DNA of 64,000 bases from Elioraea rosea (GCF_007644105.1 NZ_VFAC01000008.1:1-64000); one strand, 5' to 3'; positions 10,185-21,076 are shown, counted from the stretch's first letter. The notes: generated by a model from the sequence alone, not told the origin. A program made the numbers and translations.

Positions 10185-10531
10185 GCCCGGCCAGTCGCAC
10201 TCTCCGATGACCGTCTGCGAAGTCGACGTCGCCTCGCGATCCGACCAGCCCTTCGCCGCCCTCACCTGCCTGAAGACGCCAGTCAGCCTGTCCGCGGACA
10301 GCGGCGCGGGCGGCCACTGCGCCGGGCTCGGCCAGCAGGTCTGGGCCGGGGCTGTGTTCGGGTGGATCGCCGATACCGTGGGCTGGCGGGAGTGACCGAC
10401 GACCGGACGACCGCCTGAGGCGCGATGGAACTTCTGCCTCGCTCGTTGGTTGTCTCCATGAGCCGCGGTGCATCCCGCGCGCCCATGACGGCTGGCCGGC
10501 GTCGCTCCGGCCGGAACCAGGAGGAGCAGCC
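10185..10531 (+). other. Intergenic region upstream of katE
   Basis: 347 bp with no convincing gene. A 62-codon open frame (10207-10395) has no ribosome-binding site and no recognisable domain. The region contains the katE leader, a GGAAC-N16-GGTT motif at 10427-10451 and an AGGAGGAG ribosome-binding site just before katE. Confidence 0.6.
10427..10451 (+). promoter_or_regulatory. Candidate EcfG-type promoter for katE
   Basis: GGAAC (10427-10431), 16 bp, GGTT (10448-10451). This is one base off the GGAAC-N16/17-CGTT consensus. It lies 80 bp upstream of the katE ATG and parallels the exact motif in front of the SDR gene 1.8 kb upstream. Catalases are often part of the EcfG regulon in alphaproteobacteria. 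Confidence 0.5.
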
Positions 10532-12628
<2,097 letters not shown>

Positions 12629-12632
12629 GGAC

Positions 12633-12665
12633 AGGCCGGCCGGGACGCGTTGCCCCGGCCGGCCT
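12633..12665. terminator. Bidirectional hairpin between katE and the CoA-transferase gene
   Basis: Perfect 12-bp inverted repeat AGGCCGGCCGGG/CCCGGCCGGCCT with a 9-nt loop, sitting between the converging stops of katE (12628) and the CaiB-type gene (12670). There is no long T-tract, so termination efficiency is unknown. Confidence 0.6.
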
Positions 12666-12669
12666 CGCT

Positions 12670-13920
12670 CTATTCGGCCGCCTTCGGCTGCGGTGCCGGG
12701 CGGGCTTCCCGGCGCCGTTCGGTGACGAGAACGTCGGTGCGCTTGAGCGCCTCGATCTCCTCCGCCGAGAAGCCATGCGCCGCGAGCACGCCCTCGCCAT
12801 CCGCGCCGAAGCGCGGCGGTGCGGCCCGCGCCCCACCTGGCGTGCGGCCGAACTTGATCGGCGTGTTCAGCCCCTTGTACCAGCCGATCTCGGCGACCAT
12901 CTCGCGCGCCTTGGTGTGCGGCGCCTCGGCCACCTCGTCGATGAACAGAACCGGCCCGGCCGGCAGGCCGTTCGCGAGCAGCCGCGAGCAGAGCGCGTGG
13001 CCGTCCTCCTCCGCAACGATCGCCTGAACGATCTCGGAGAGCTCCTTGCGGTTGGCCATCCTGTCGGCATTGGTGCGGAAGCGCGCATCGTCCGCGAGCG
13101 CGGGCTGGCCGAGCAGCCCGCACATGCGGCGGAAGGTCGCGTCGTTGCCTGTGCCGATGAAGATCTCGCAGGTGCGCGTGCGGTACTTGTCGTACGGTGC
13201 GAGGTTCGGGTGCGGGTTGCCGGTTGCCGCCGGCCGCTTGCCGGAGAGGAAGAAGTTCGCCGCGTGGGGGTGCAGCAGCGCCATGCCGCAATCGTGCAGC
13301 GTCATGTCGATGTACTGGCCCTTGCCCGAGCCCTGCCGCTCGACCACCGCCATCAGGATCGCGATCGCGCTGAAGAGGCCGGTGCCGATATCGACGACGG
13401 GCGTGGCAAGCCGCGTCGGCCCGCTCGTCTCCGTGCCGTTGATGCTCATGAGCCCGACCATCGCCTGCACGATGGCGTCGTAGCCCGGGAAGCCGCCGAG
13501 CGGGCCCTCCGCGCCGAAGCCGGAGACGCGGCAATGGATCAGGCGCGGGAACCGTTCCGAGAGCGTCGCGTAGCCGAGCCCCCATTTCTCCATCGTGCCA
13601 GGCTTGAAGTTCTCGATGACGACATCGGCGCCATCGAGAAGCCTGAGCAGCACCTCGCGCGCCTCGGGCCGAGCGAGGTCGAGCGCGAGCGACTTCTTGT
13701 TGCGGTTGACGCCGATGAAGTAGCTCGCGTCGCGCCCGCCTTCCTCGTGGTCATGGAACGGGGGGCCCCAGTCGCGCACCTCGTCGCCCTGCGGCGGCTC
13801 GATCTTGATGACCTCCGCGCCATGGTCCGACAGGACCATGGTGCAGTAGGGGCCGCCGAGAACGCGGGTGAGGTCGATCACCTTCAGGCCGGCAAGCGCG
13901 CCCTTGGATGGTCCCGGCAT
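12670..13920 (-). CDS. CaiB/BaiF (family III) CoA-transferase
   Basis: 416 residues. Transfers CoA between acyl-CoA and a carboxylic acid. Family signs are GLKVIDLTRVLGGPYCTMVL at the start, EVIKIEPPQGDEVR, the NRNKKSLALDL strand, and the catalytic aspartate Asp177 in TPVVDIGTGL. The C-terminal portion has the usual small swivelling domain. It is last in a three-gene minus-strand operon after a two-subunit CoA-transferase-like pair, with a 29-bp gap and a good AAGGAGAGGAG site. The substrate is not predictable from sequence. Confidence 0.92.
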   Translation of the reverse strand: MPGPSKGALAGLKVIDLTRVLGGPYCTMVLSDHGAEVIKIEPPQGDEVRDWGPPFHDHEEGGRDASYFIGVNRNKKSLALDLARPEAREVLLRLLDGADVVIENFKPGTMEKWGLGYATLSERFPRLIHCRVSGFGAEGPLGGFPGYDAIVQAMVGLMSINGTETSGPTRLATPVVDIGTGLFSAIAILMAVVERQGSGKGQYIDMTLHDCGMALLHPHAANFFLSGKRPAATGNPHPNLAPYDKYRTRTCEIFIGTGNDATFRRMCGLLGQPALADDARFRTNADRMANRKELSEIVQAIVAEEDGHALCSRLLANGLPAGPVLFIDEVAEAPHTKAREMVAEIGWYKGLNTPIKFGRTPGGARAAPPRFGADGEGVLAAHGFSAEEIEALKRTDVLVTERRREARPAPQPKAAE

Positions 13921-13949
13921 GATGCTCCTCTCCTTTCAGCACGCCGCGC

Positions 13950-14699
13950 TCAGGCGGCCTTCGCGCCGAACACGCGGGCGCAGAAATTGGGGTAGGTGTC
14001 CTCGAGCGCGGCACGGATCGGCCCGCGAAGCGCCGCAAGGTCCTCGGCCGAGGGGCCGCGTGTCTCGCCGAGCTCTGCCGCCTCGTCATACTCGAAACCG
14101 GTTGCCTCGCGAACGCTCTGCCGCGTCTCGCCCGGGTGAAGCGAGGCAAGGGTGAAGCGGGCCGCTTCGGGGTCGAAGGTGAACACGCAGCGGCCCGTCA
14201 CAAGGGCCTGGGCATGGCCGCGGCGGAACGTTCCCCGCGGCGAGACGCCCGGAGCGGACACATAGTCCACCTTCGGCACCAGCACGCGCGGGCTGTGCTC
14301 CTCGCGGAACAGGATCGTGCGCGGAACGGTGAAGTACATGAACGGCGCGCCGAAATTGCCCGGCAGCCGCGCGGCAGAGCCCGGCGGGTCGCCCGTGCCG
14401 AGAAGGTTGATGTTGGCCGCGCCGTCGATCTGGACGCCGCCGAGGAAGAACAGGTCGATCCGGCCTTGGCCGGCGAGGTCGAACAGCTCGCGCGTTCCCT
14501 CGGTGAACGGGTTGCCGACGCGCCGCTGCAGAAGCGACAGGCGGATCTCGGCGCCGCGGTGGCGCGCGAGCATCACCGCATGGGCGGGAATCGGGCTCGC
14601 CGCGCCGACGGCGGCGTGACGGACAGGGTGCGGGTGCGGCGCGGCGATCAGGTCGGCGATCGCCGCGATCAGCCGCTCCTCCTGCGTCGCCATGCTCAT
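13950..14699 (-). CDS. CoA-transferase family I-like protein, beta subunit (IpdB-like)
   Basis: 249 residues with the family I beta-subunit layout: AAVGAASPIPAHAVMLAR, GNPFTEGTRELFDLAGQGRI, FFLGGVQIDGAANINLLG, and a C-terminal HAQALVTGRCVFTFD followed by LHPGETRQSVREATGF. The classic catalytic glutamate motif (SENG) of 3-oxoacid CoA-transferases is not visible. In this it resembles the steroid-catabolic ring hydrolase IpdAB more than a true transferase; that comparison is from memory. It overlaps the alpha-subunit gene by 4 bp. Confidence 0.8.
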   Translation of the reverse strand: MSMATQEERLIAAIADLIAAPHPHPVRHAAVGAASPIPAHAVMLARHRGAEIRLSLLQRRVGNPFTEGTRELFDLAGQGRIDLFFLGGVQIDGAANINLLGTGDPPGSAARLPGNFGAPFMYFTVPRTILFREEHSPRVLVPKVDYVSAPGVSPRGTFRRGHAQALVTGRCVFTFDPEAARFTLASLHPGETRQSVREATGFEYDEAAELGETRGPSAEDLAALRGPIRAALEDTYPNFCARVFGAKAA

Positions 14700-15529
14700 T
14701 CCGCCGCCCGTGCCGCCGGCCCGTACACATGCGCCGAGAGCCAGGCGCGGAAGCCCTCCTCGGTCTTCGCCTCGCGGGCATAGGCGTCGAGCGCCTTCTG
14801 GTCGGCACCGTAGAGGTCGAGCACGCCGAGCGGCCAGGCGCCCCGCTCCGCCACGGCGACGGCCGAGACGTAGAGCGCGCCGATGACGCCTGGCGCCATG
14901 CGCTCATCCTCCGTCAGGTCTCCGTCGACGATGCGCTCGACCGTCACCAGCGTCGTCTTCGCCGCATGCGCGATGGTGGCGAGCTCGCGCCGGCGGCCGA
15001 CCCACACATTGCCCGCGCGATCGGCCGCCACCGCGTGGATCAGCGCGACATCGGGCGAGAGCGCGGGAACGAGGACGATCGGGTCCTTCTCCTCGGAGAA
15101 CGGATTGTCGATCACCCGCCAGTCAGGCCGCGAGGCAAGCAGGTCGGAGCCGAGGATGCCGCGAAGCGGCATGAAGGGAACGCCCTTCTCGGCCGCCTGA
15201 AGTGCCGTGTGCACCGCCGGGCAGGTGGCATCGGTGATCGGCAGCGCGCCCGACTTCATAGCCACGGTGAAGCGCGGGGCGAAGCCCGCCTCGCCGAGCG
15301 TGACGGCTGCGGTGGTGAGCCGCGACACGGCACCCGCCCCGATCAGGAGGTCGGTGGCGAAACCGGAGACGGGCACGCCGATGACATGCAGGTCGCGCAC
15401 GCCGCGCCGGATGAGCGCGCGCACGAGCGAGACGGGACAGAGCGAGTTGTCCGGCGGAAGCGCGACCGTCGCGCCATCGGGCACGCGGGCGGCGAGCGCA
15501 TCGAGCTCGAGCAGGGGCGGCGGTATCAT
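14696..15529 (-). CDS. CoA-transferase family I-like protein, alpha subunit (IpdA-like)
   Basis: 277 residues. Contains the alpha-subunit core VPDGATVALPPDNSLCPVSLVRALIRRGVRD, a Gly-rich CoA-binding region (LIGAGAVSRLTTAAVTLGEAG), VPFMPLRGILGSDLL and a late ALIHAVAADRAGNVWVG. First gene of the operon with the beta subunit (ATGA overlap) and the CaiB-type enzyme, divergent from the gene at 15625. Together they probably act on one acyl-CoA in a catabolic route, substrate unknown. Confidence 0.8.
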   Translation of the reverse strand: MIPPPLLELDALAARVPDGATVALPPDNSLCPVSLVRALIRRGVRDLHVIGVPVSGFATDLLIGAGAVSRLTTAAVTLGEAGFAPRFTVAMKSGALPITDATCPAVHTALQAAEKGVPFMPLRGILGSDLLASRPDWRVIDNPFSEEKDPIVLVPALSPDVALIHAVAADRAGNVWVGRRRELATIAHAAKTTLVTVERIVDGDLTEDERMAPGVIGALYVSAVAVAERGAWPLGVLDLYGADQKALDAYAREAKTEEGFRAWLSAHVYGPAARAAE

Positions 15530-15624
15530 CGGCGAGGTCCTCCCGACGCATCCTGCCCCAGCCGGGCCGGGAGGGCCAGAAGCTGCAACCCACCCGGGGT
15601 CGTTCCGTTAGGGTACGAGGGTCG

Positions 15625-16707
15625 ATGATGGTCAGAGGTGTCGCCTATTGGACCGTGCTGGGGCTGGGGGCGGCAGGCGTCGCCGTCACGCTTCTGCCCC
15701 TTCTCCCATCCGACGATTCCTTCATCCGCGTCTGGGACTATCCGCGCGTCCAGGTGGTGATGCTTCTCGCGGCCGTGCTGCTTGTCTTGCCGCTCGTCCT
15801 GAGGCCGTTCACGCGGGGGCGCGCCTTCTTCGCCGCCGCCGTGGCCGGCGCGCTCGCCTGGCAGGTTGGGCGCATCCTGCCCTACACGCCAATCCATCCG
15901 GTGGAGGCGAGGCAGGACGCCGAGTGCGACGACGCTTCCCGCCTCAGCCTCCTCGTCGCCAACGTTCTCGTGACCAACCGCGAGGCCGGCCCCCTGCTCG
16001 CCCAGATCGATGCGCTGCAGCCCGATCTCGTCCTGCTCGTGGAGAGCGGGGAATGGTGGGACCGCGCGCTCGGGCCGCTGCGCGCCGCCTATCCGTATGA
16101 GGTCCGCCAGCCGCAGGATGACGGCTACGGCATGCATCTGTTCAGCCGGTTGGAGCTCGTCGGACCGGAAGTCCGCTTCCTGTTGCAGAACTACGTCCCG
16201 TCGATCCGGACCGGCCTCCGCCTCCGTTCCGGGGCGACGATCATGCTCTACGGCGTGCACCCCCGCCCGCCGCCGCTCGAGGACACCGAACGGCGCGATG
16301 CGGAGCTGATGCTCGTCGGCCGCGAGGTGGAGAGCGACCCGACGCCGGCCATCGTCGCGGGCGACCTGAACGACGTCGCCTGGTCGAAGACGACGACGCT
16401 GTTCCAGGACGTGAGCGGCCTGCTCGACCCGCGGGTGGGACGCGGCCCCTATCCAACCTTCAACGCGAACTGGCCGCTGTTGCGCTGGCCGATCGACCAC
16501 GTCTTCTTCGAGGCGAGCTTCCGCCTCGTCGACCTGGCCGTGCTGCCGCATGTCGGGTCGGACCATTTCCCCTTCTTCGTCTCGCTCTGCCATGCGCCCG
16601 AGGCGGCGGCCGAACAGCGGAGGCCGGAGCCGAAGCCCGAGGATGCCGCCAAGGCCGAGGAGAAGATCGAAGAGGGGCGCGCGGCGGACGCGCGCGGCGG
16701 GGAATGA
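15625..16707 (+). CDS. Membrane-anchored endonuclease/exonuclease/phosphatase-fold protein
   Basis: 360 residues. Three hydrophobic segments in the first 85 residues are followed by a periplasmic-side EEP domain: LSLLVANVLVTNREAGPLL, QPDLVLLVESGEWW, AIVAGDLNDVAWS (metal-binding Asp/Asn) and the terminal VGSDHFPFFVSL (catalytic Asp-His). This architecture is common in uncharacterised membrane EEP proteins. The last 30 residues are a charged Glu/Lys/Ala tail. Two adjacent ATGs (15625, 15628) could start it. Confidence 0.85.
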   Translation: MMVRGVAYWTVLGLGAAGVAVTLLPLLPSDDSFIRVWDYPRVQVVMLLAAVLLVLPLVLRPFTRGRAFFAAAVAGALAWQVGRILPYTPIHPVEARQDAECDDASRLSLLVANVLVTNREAGPLLAQIDALQPDLVLLVESGEWWDRALGPLRAAYPYEVRQPQDDGYGMHLFSRLELVGPEVRFLLQNYVPSIRTGLRLRSGATIMLYGVHPRPPPLEDTERRDAELMLVGREVESDPTPAIVAGDLNDVAWSKTTTLFQDVSGLLDPRVGRGPYPTFNANWPLLRWPIDHVFFEASFRLVDLAVLPHVGSDHFPFFVSLCHAPEAAAEQRRPEPKPEDAAKAEEKIEEGRAADARGGE

Positions 16708-16776
16708 GCGGCGCGGCAATCGGGATTGGCGCATCCTGCGGCTGACCGGCAGGATCTGGAAAGGAACGGGTGCGGC

Positions 16777-18003
16777 ATGGGCGTGAACGGGCAGGCGACG
16801 TCGCGTCGCGACCTCAGGACGGGCGTGCCGGTCTGGCTCCGGAACGGATACGGCAGGACCCCCGCCCGCCCGCTCACCGAGGACCTCGTGGCCGATGTCG
16901 CGATCATCGGCGGCGGCGTGAGCGGTGCGCTAATCGCCGATGCCATCCTGCAGACGGGCCGCAGCATCGCGGTGTTCGACCGGCGCGGCCTGGTGAAGGG
17001 CTCGACCCCCGCGAGCACCGCGCTCCTCCAGTTCGAGATCGACCAGCCGCTGACGCTCCTCGGCAAACGCATCGGCAAGGCGAAGGCGGCGCGGGCCTGG
17101 TGGCGCTCGGCCTCCGCGGTGAACGTGCTCCGCGGCCGGATCGAGGATCTCGGGCTCCGCTGCGGCTTCTCCGAGCGCAACACCGCCTATCTCCCCGGCA
17201 ATATGCTGAACCTGGCCGACCTCAGGCGCGAGGCGGAGGAGCGCGCGGCCATCGGGCTTCGCTCGCGGTTCATCGGGCGCGACGAGCTCGCGAAGCTGAC
17301 GACGGTCGAGGCGCCCGGCGCGATCTGGTCGTCCGGCTCGGCGGAGCTCGACCCTGCGAAGCTCGTGCGCGGCCTCTGGCGCTCGGCTGCCGAACGGGGG
17401 GCGCGACTTCACGCGCCGGTCGACATCACCGACGTCGACGCCGGGCGGCGCGGCGTGACGCTCGGAACCAGCGAGGGGCGAACGGTGCGCGCCAAGGCGC
17501 TGATCCTCGCGACTGGCTACGAGCTTGCCCCGATGCTCCGCCCGCGCGGCTACTCGATCATCTCGACCTGGGCGATCGCGACGAAGCGGCAGAAGCGGAA
17601 GCTCTGGCCGTCGCGCTGCCTGATCTGGCAGGCCGCAGACCCCTACCTCTACCTCCGCACGACGCCGGACGGGCGCGTGATCGCTGGCGGCGAGGACGAG
17701 GAGTTCGCCGACAGCGACAGGCGCGACGCGCTGATCGGAAGGAAGACCTCCCGCATCGAGAAGAAGCTGGGCACGCTGCTTCCCGGGCTCGACCCGGAGG
17801 CCGAGTTCGCCTGGGCCGGCGCCTTCGGCCAGAGCAGCACGGGGCTGCCGGCGATCGGACCGCTGCCCGGCGCGAAGGGGGTCTATGCCGTGCTGGGATA
17901 CGGCGGCAACGGCATCACCTTCAGCGTGATCGCCGCGCAGATGCTGCAGCGCGCGATCCTGGGCCTGCCCGACCCCGACGCCGAGCTCTTCGCGCTCGAC
18001 TGA
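16777..18003 (+). CDS. FAD-dependent oxidoreductase (DAO family)
   Basis: 408 residues from the ATG at 16777. The dinucleotide-binding motif DVAIIGGGVSGALIADAIL is near residue 40, a second FAD contact is AKALILATGYE, and the C terminus has GVYAVLGYGGNGITFSVIAAQML, typical of the glycine-oxidase/D-amino-acid dehydrogenase group. The amine or amino-acid substrate cannot be read from sequence. It ends 3 bp before the stop of the converging dienelactone hydrolase gene. Confidence 0.87.
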   Translation: MGVNGQATSRRDLRTGVPVWLRNGYGRTPARPLTEDLVADVAIIGGGVSGALIADAILQTGRSIAVFDRRGLVKGSTPASTALLQFEIDQPLTLLGKRIGKAKAARAWWRSASAVNVLRGRIEDLGLRCGFSERNTAYLPGNMLNLADLRREAEERAAIGLRSRFIGRDELAKLTTVEAPGAIWSSGSAELDPAKLVRGLWRSAAERGARLHAPVDITDVDAGRRGVTLGTSEGRTVRAKALILATGYELAPMLRPRGYSIISTWAIATKRQKRKLWPSRCLIWQAADPYLYLRTTPDGRVIAGGEDEEFADSDRRDALIGRKTSRIEKKLGTLLPGLDPEAEFAWAGAFGQSSTGLPAIGPLPGAKGVYAVLGYGGNGITFSVIAAQMLQRAILGLPDPDAELFALD

Positions 18004-18006
18004 GGC

Positions 18007-18708
18007 TCAGCCGAGCCAGCGTGCGAGGAACGATGCCGTGCGCCCGTTTGCGATCGCCGCGGCGCGCCCGTCCCAGTGCTGGCCGTCGACACGGGCGAAG
18101 GCGTGCTCGACGCCCGGATAGACATGCGCCTCGACGACGGGGTTGGGGGCGAGCGCGGCGAGCACGGTGCCCTGCGCGGCCTTCGGAACGAACTTGTCGT
18201 TCTCCGCGATGTGGACGAGGAACGGCTTGGCCACGCCGGAGGAGCCCTCTGCGAACAGGCCCTCGAGGCCGACGCCGTAGTAGGAGACGTTGCAGTCTGC
18301 GTCGGATTTCAGCGCCATCATCGCCGCCATCCTCCCGCCGAGGCAGAACCCCATCGTTCCGGCGCGCCCGTTGCAGCCAGGCAGCTTCCGCGCCGCGGCG
18401 AGCGTCGCCCTCAGGTCGTCGACGCCCTTCTCCTGGTCGAAGGCGTTGAGCAGCGCGAAGGCCTTGTCCCACTCGCCCTGGGTGCGGTCGGTCAGGTTCA
18501 CGCGCGGCTCGAGGCGCCAGAACAGGTCGGGCGCCACGGCGATGAAGCCCTGGTCGGCCACGCCATCGGCGATCGCCTTCAGGGAGTCGCTGACGCCGAA
18601 GATCTCCTGGATCACCACCACCGCGCCGGCAGGCTTCGTCTTCGGCTCGGCGACATAGGCGAAGAAGCCGCCCGAGCCGTCTCTCGCCTTGATCGTGATC
18701 TCTGCCAT
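18007..18708 (-). CDS. Dienelactone hydrolase family protein
   Basis: 233-residue alpha/beta hydrolase. The ATG at 18708 gives MAEITIKARDGSGGFFAY, the usual family N terminus, although the frame continues upstream. The nucleophile is the cysteine in GTMGFCLGGRMA; the aspartate (AENDKFVP) and histidine (YPGVEHAFAR) of the triad follow. It also has VVVIQEIFGV, the conserved glutamate region. It hydrolyses dienelactones or similar esters. No aromatic-degradation genes adjoin it. Confidence 0.92.
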   Translation of the reverse strand: MAEITIKARDGSGGFFAYVAEPKTKPAGAVVVIQEIFGVSDSLKAIADGVADQGFIAVAPDLFWRLEPRVNLTDRTQGEWDKAFALLNAFDQEKGVDDLRATLAAARKLPGCNGRAGTMGFCLGGRMAAMMALKSDADCNVSYYGVGLEGLFAEGSSGVAKPFLVHIAENDKFVPKAAQGTVLAALAPNPVVEAHVYPGVEHAFARVDGQHWDGRAAAIANGRTASFLARWLG

Positions 18709-18779
18709 GGTCGCGCCCCTCCATGCTTGGTGTGCGCGAGACCATACCGGCGCACGGTACGGCAGGCTAGGATGCGGCC

Positions 18780-19499
18780 ATGAAGCGCGCCGTGACGCTC
18801 GCCCTCGTGCTGGCCGCGCTCGCCGCGGGCAAGCCCGCCGCGGCGGGGCTCGACCCCGCGCTCGCGACACAGGGCTGGCGCATGCTCGCCACGCCCGGCG
18901 TGCCGACGCTCTCGGTGGAGCAGGACGGCGAAACCACGATCCGGCTGCGCGGCGCTGCAGGCTTGGCGATCGCCTACCAGGCGATGCGCGTGCCTGTCGG
19001 GCCGAATACCTGCCTCGCCTGGCGCTGGCGCGTCGATTCCGGCCCGCCGGCGACCGACCTCTCCCGCACCGCGTCGGACCGCGCGCTTGCCCTCTGGATC
19101 GGCTTCGAGGCCGACGGCGAGAGGATGACGATGCTGCAGCGCTACCTGCTCGGCATGGCGCGGCTGATGTCAGGCCGAAGGCTGGTGCCGGGCTTCTTCC
19201 TCGTCTACGTCCATGGCGGAACGGGCGAGGAGGAGATCTGGCACCGCGCACCGCAGACGGGGCTGCTCGGCCGCACGCTCGTGCTCGAGCGGGCCGGCAC
19301 CGCGGAGGGCGGATGGATCGAGCACCGTGTGCCGCTCTGGGGCCATTTCCGCGCCGCCTTCGGCATCGCGCCGACCGGCTTCGTCACCGAGGTCGTTGTC
19401 AGCGCCGATGGCGACGACACGGGCGCGGCGATCGATTCCCGCATCAGCGAGCTGCGTTTCGTTCCCTGCCGGAACCCCACCGCTCAGCCTGGGCGGTAG
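18780..19499 (+). CDS. DUF3047-type periplasmic protein
   Basis: 239 residues with a Sec signal peptide (KRAVTLALVLAALAAGKPAAA). The mature part has the TCLAWRWRVD and DRALALWIGFEADG strands and a GGWIEHRVPLWGHFRAAFG block that I associate with DUF3047, a beta-sandwich family of unknown function. Its 3' end overlaps the end of the converging receptor pseudogene by 16 bp. Confidence 0.8.
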   Translation: MKRAVTLALVLAALAAGKPAAAGLDPALATQGWRMLATPGVPTLSVEQDGETTIRLRGAAGLAIAYQAMRVPVGPNTCLAWRWRVDSGPPATDLSRTASDRALALWIGFEADGERMTMLQRYLLGMARLMSGRRLVPGFFLVYVHGGTGEEEIWHRAPQTGLLGRTLVLERAGTAEGGWIEHRVPLWGHFRAAFGIAPTGFVTEVVVSADGDDTGAAIDSRISELRFVPCRNPTAQPGR

Positions 19500-20240
19500 G
19501 CGAGCCGCAATCCGCCCCAGTGGCGGCCGCGCACTGTGACGGGTGCAGAGGAATCCTTCCTCATCACGAACTGGCCGCCGCCCGTCGCGCCGCTAGGTCT
19601 GAAGCGGGTGGGGCTTCGTGTTCCGGCCCGCGGCGAGGCCGGTGCGGTCGTTGAAGATGCGCCGGTTGCGGCAGTGCGCCGCGTTCCAGACCGAGTCGTT
19701 CCCCTGTTTGTGGCGGCATGTTCGGCTATGCGCGCTCGAGCGCAGCCTCGAACAGCGCCGCGATCTCCGCCGTTCCCTGCTGGACGGCGCGGATCATCGG
19801 TGCATCCTCCGTCGCCGCGCCGGCGCCGAGCGCGATGCCCATCGCCTCCTCCGCGGCATCGCGGGGAGACGCTCGAGGCGTTGAGCGTGAGGAGGTTATC
19901 TGGCCGGCAATCACGGCGATGCCGCCGGCAACCCGGCGAACGCGGGAGAGCGCCTCGTCGAGTGCTGCAAGGCTTGCGGTCGTGCCGTCTATGCCTTCGG
20001 CAAGCGTGGCGATCCGGCGTGACACCTCGCGGCCTGCGGCGACGGCGGCCTCGGCGTCATGGCGGGCTGCGGCGCCACCGCGCAGGCGATGTCGGCGACC
20101 TCACACGACAGCCCGTCGACGTGGCCTGCGATCGCCACGACCGTTGCCGTGCCGTCAGTCGCGCAACCACCGGTCGCCATGCTGCCCGCTGCGATACCGT
20201 CGAATGCCATCGCCAGCCCTGTCCGTCGGGTTCGGCCGAG
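19484..20240 (-). pseudogene. Decayed methyl-accepting chemotaxis protein
   Basis: Pieces of a chemotaxis-type receptor are readable on the minus strand in three frames. In order they are: GREVSRRIATLAEGID and VRRVAGGIAVIAGQ (about 20050-19900); then, after a one-base loss near 19899, NLLTLNAS, the conserved signalling-tip segment; then WNAAHCRNRRIFNDR and AAGRNTKPHPLQT; an in-frame TAG (19593-19595); and, after a further 2-nt loss, GGGQFVMRKDSSAPVTVRGR with HWGGLRLAYRPG and a TGA at 19484-19486. Intact relatives in Rhodospirillales carry a similar C-terminal sensor-like motif (recalled, not searched). With at least two frameshifts and a stop it cannot be functional. Its 5' limit is unclear. 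Confidence 0.82.
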
Positions 20241-20290
20241 CCCTCGACCGTCCGTGCGATCGGCTAGCGGCTGGTCAGTGGTCGCCGCCC

Positions 20291-20971
20291 CTACCAGGCG
20301 CACTCGTCGTCGAACACGTGCAGCACGAAGCGGGCATAGCTCTCGGCGTTGTTGAGGGCTTCCTCGGGCGTGAGCCCCTCCTCGACGAACACCCCGTTGT
20401 CGTAGGTGTAGCCGCGCTTGCCGAAATCGGCCGTGCTGGCGAACTTGTGGGAGGCCTCGTGGACGACGGTCTTGGCCGCCAGCTTGACGCCCTGATCGAG
20501 CCGGGCGGCACCGACATGGATGTCGCCACGATACATGACCTTCGTCGTGGCCGAGCCGTCGGAATCGTTCAACGATACGGTTCCTTTCGTCCAGCGGGGC
20601 TTCCGCGCTGTTGGATGAGTCTTCACGTAGCCCGCAGCACCCTTCATCGTCGTGATCTTGATGCTCACGCCCTGCGTCAGCCCATTCTGGATCAGCACGA
20701 GATTAGGACGGATGATGTCGAGCTCCGGCTGGCCGAGGCCGCCGCCGGTGCGGAAGAAGTAGCCGCCATATGTCTGGACCGCCTCGGATTGCTGCGCGCT
20801 GGAGAGCGAGGAGATCTGCGCGGCGACATAGGCGACCATGTAGCGCGCCCGCGTCACCGCTTCCGTGGCCTGTGCCTTCCGCTCGTCGGAGAGCCAGAGT
20901 CCGCTGTACTTGACGTGGATGGCGGGGTCGCCGGAGGGCGCACTGTTCGACTTCGACCGCCAGATGGGCAT
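20291..20971 (-). CDS. M35-like (aspzincin) zinc metallopeptidase
   Basis: 226 residues from the ATG at 20971, preceded by AAGGAGG; the frame has further starts upstream. The zinc motif HEASH is at residues 171-175. It is followed by a STAD segment (Asp182, candidate third ligand) and a TPEEALNNAESYARF tail that matches the aspzincin/M35 lysine-specific endopeptidase pattern of HExxH, GTxD and NADSY. There is no signal peptide (start MPIWRSKSNS), unusual for a family that is mostly secreted. It sits alone beside a pseudogene and away from any operon, and its composition looks less GC-extreme than its neighbours. Confidence 0.72.
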   Translation of the reverse strand: MPIWRSKSNSAPSGDPAIHVKYSGLWLSDERKAQATEAVTRARYMVAYVAAQISSLSSAQQSEAVQTYGGYFFRTGGGLGQPELDIIRPNLVLIQNGLTQGVSIKITTMKGAAGYVKTHPTARKPRWTKGTVSLNDSDGSATTKVMYRGDIHVGAARLDQGVKLAAKTVVHEASHKFASTADFGKRGYTYDNGVFVEEGLTPEEALNNAESYARFVLHVFDDECAW

Positions 20972-21076
20972 GATGCCTCCTTGCAATCGTGCTCTACGAT
21001 ACAGTCGCAACGGTAGCGAATCAGGCGCGGCACGCACAACGGCATGCGGCGCGCCTCGGGCGGAAGCCGGCCGGCC

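Noticed and set aside
10207-10395. Possible 62-residue gene upstream of katE
   Set aside because: No ribosome-binding site, no hydrophobic or domain pattern, and it lies in the likely promoter region of katE.
19726-20303. Two short minus-strand genes of about 100 codons each
   Set aside because: Both are fragments of the same frameshifted chemotaxis-receptor pseudogene.
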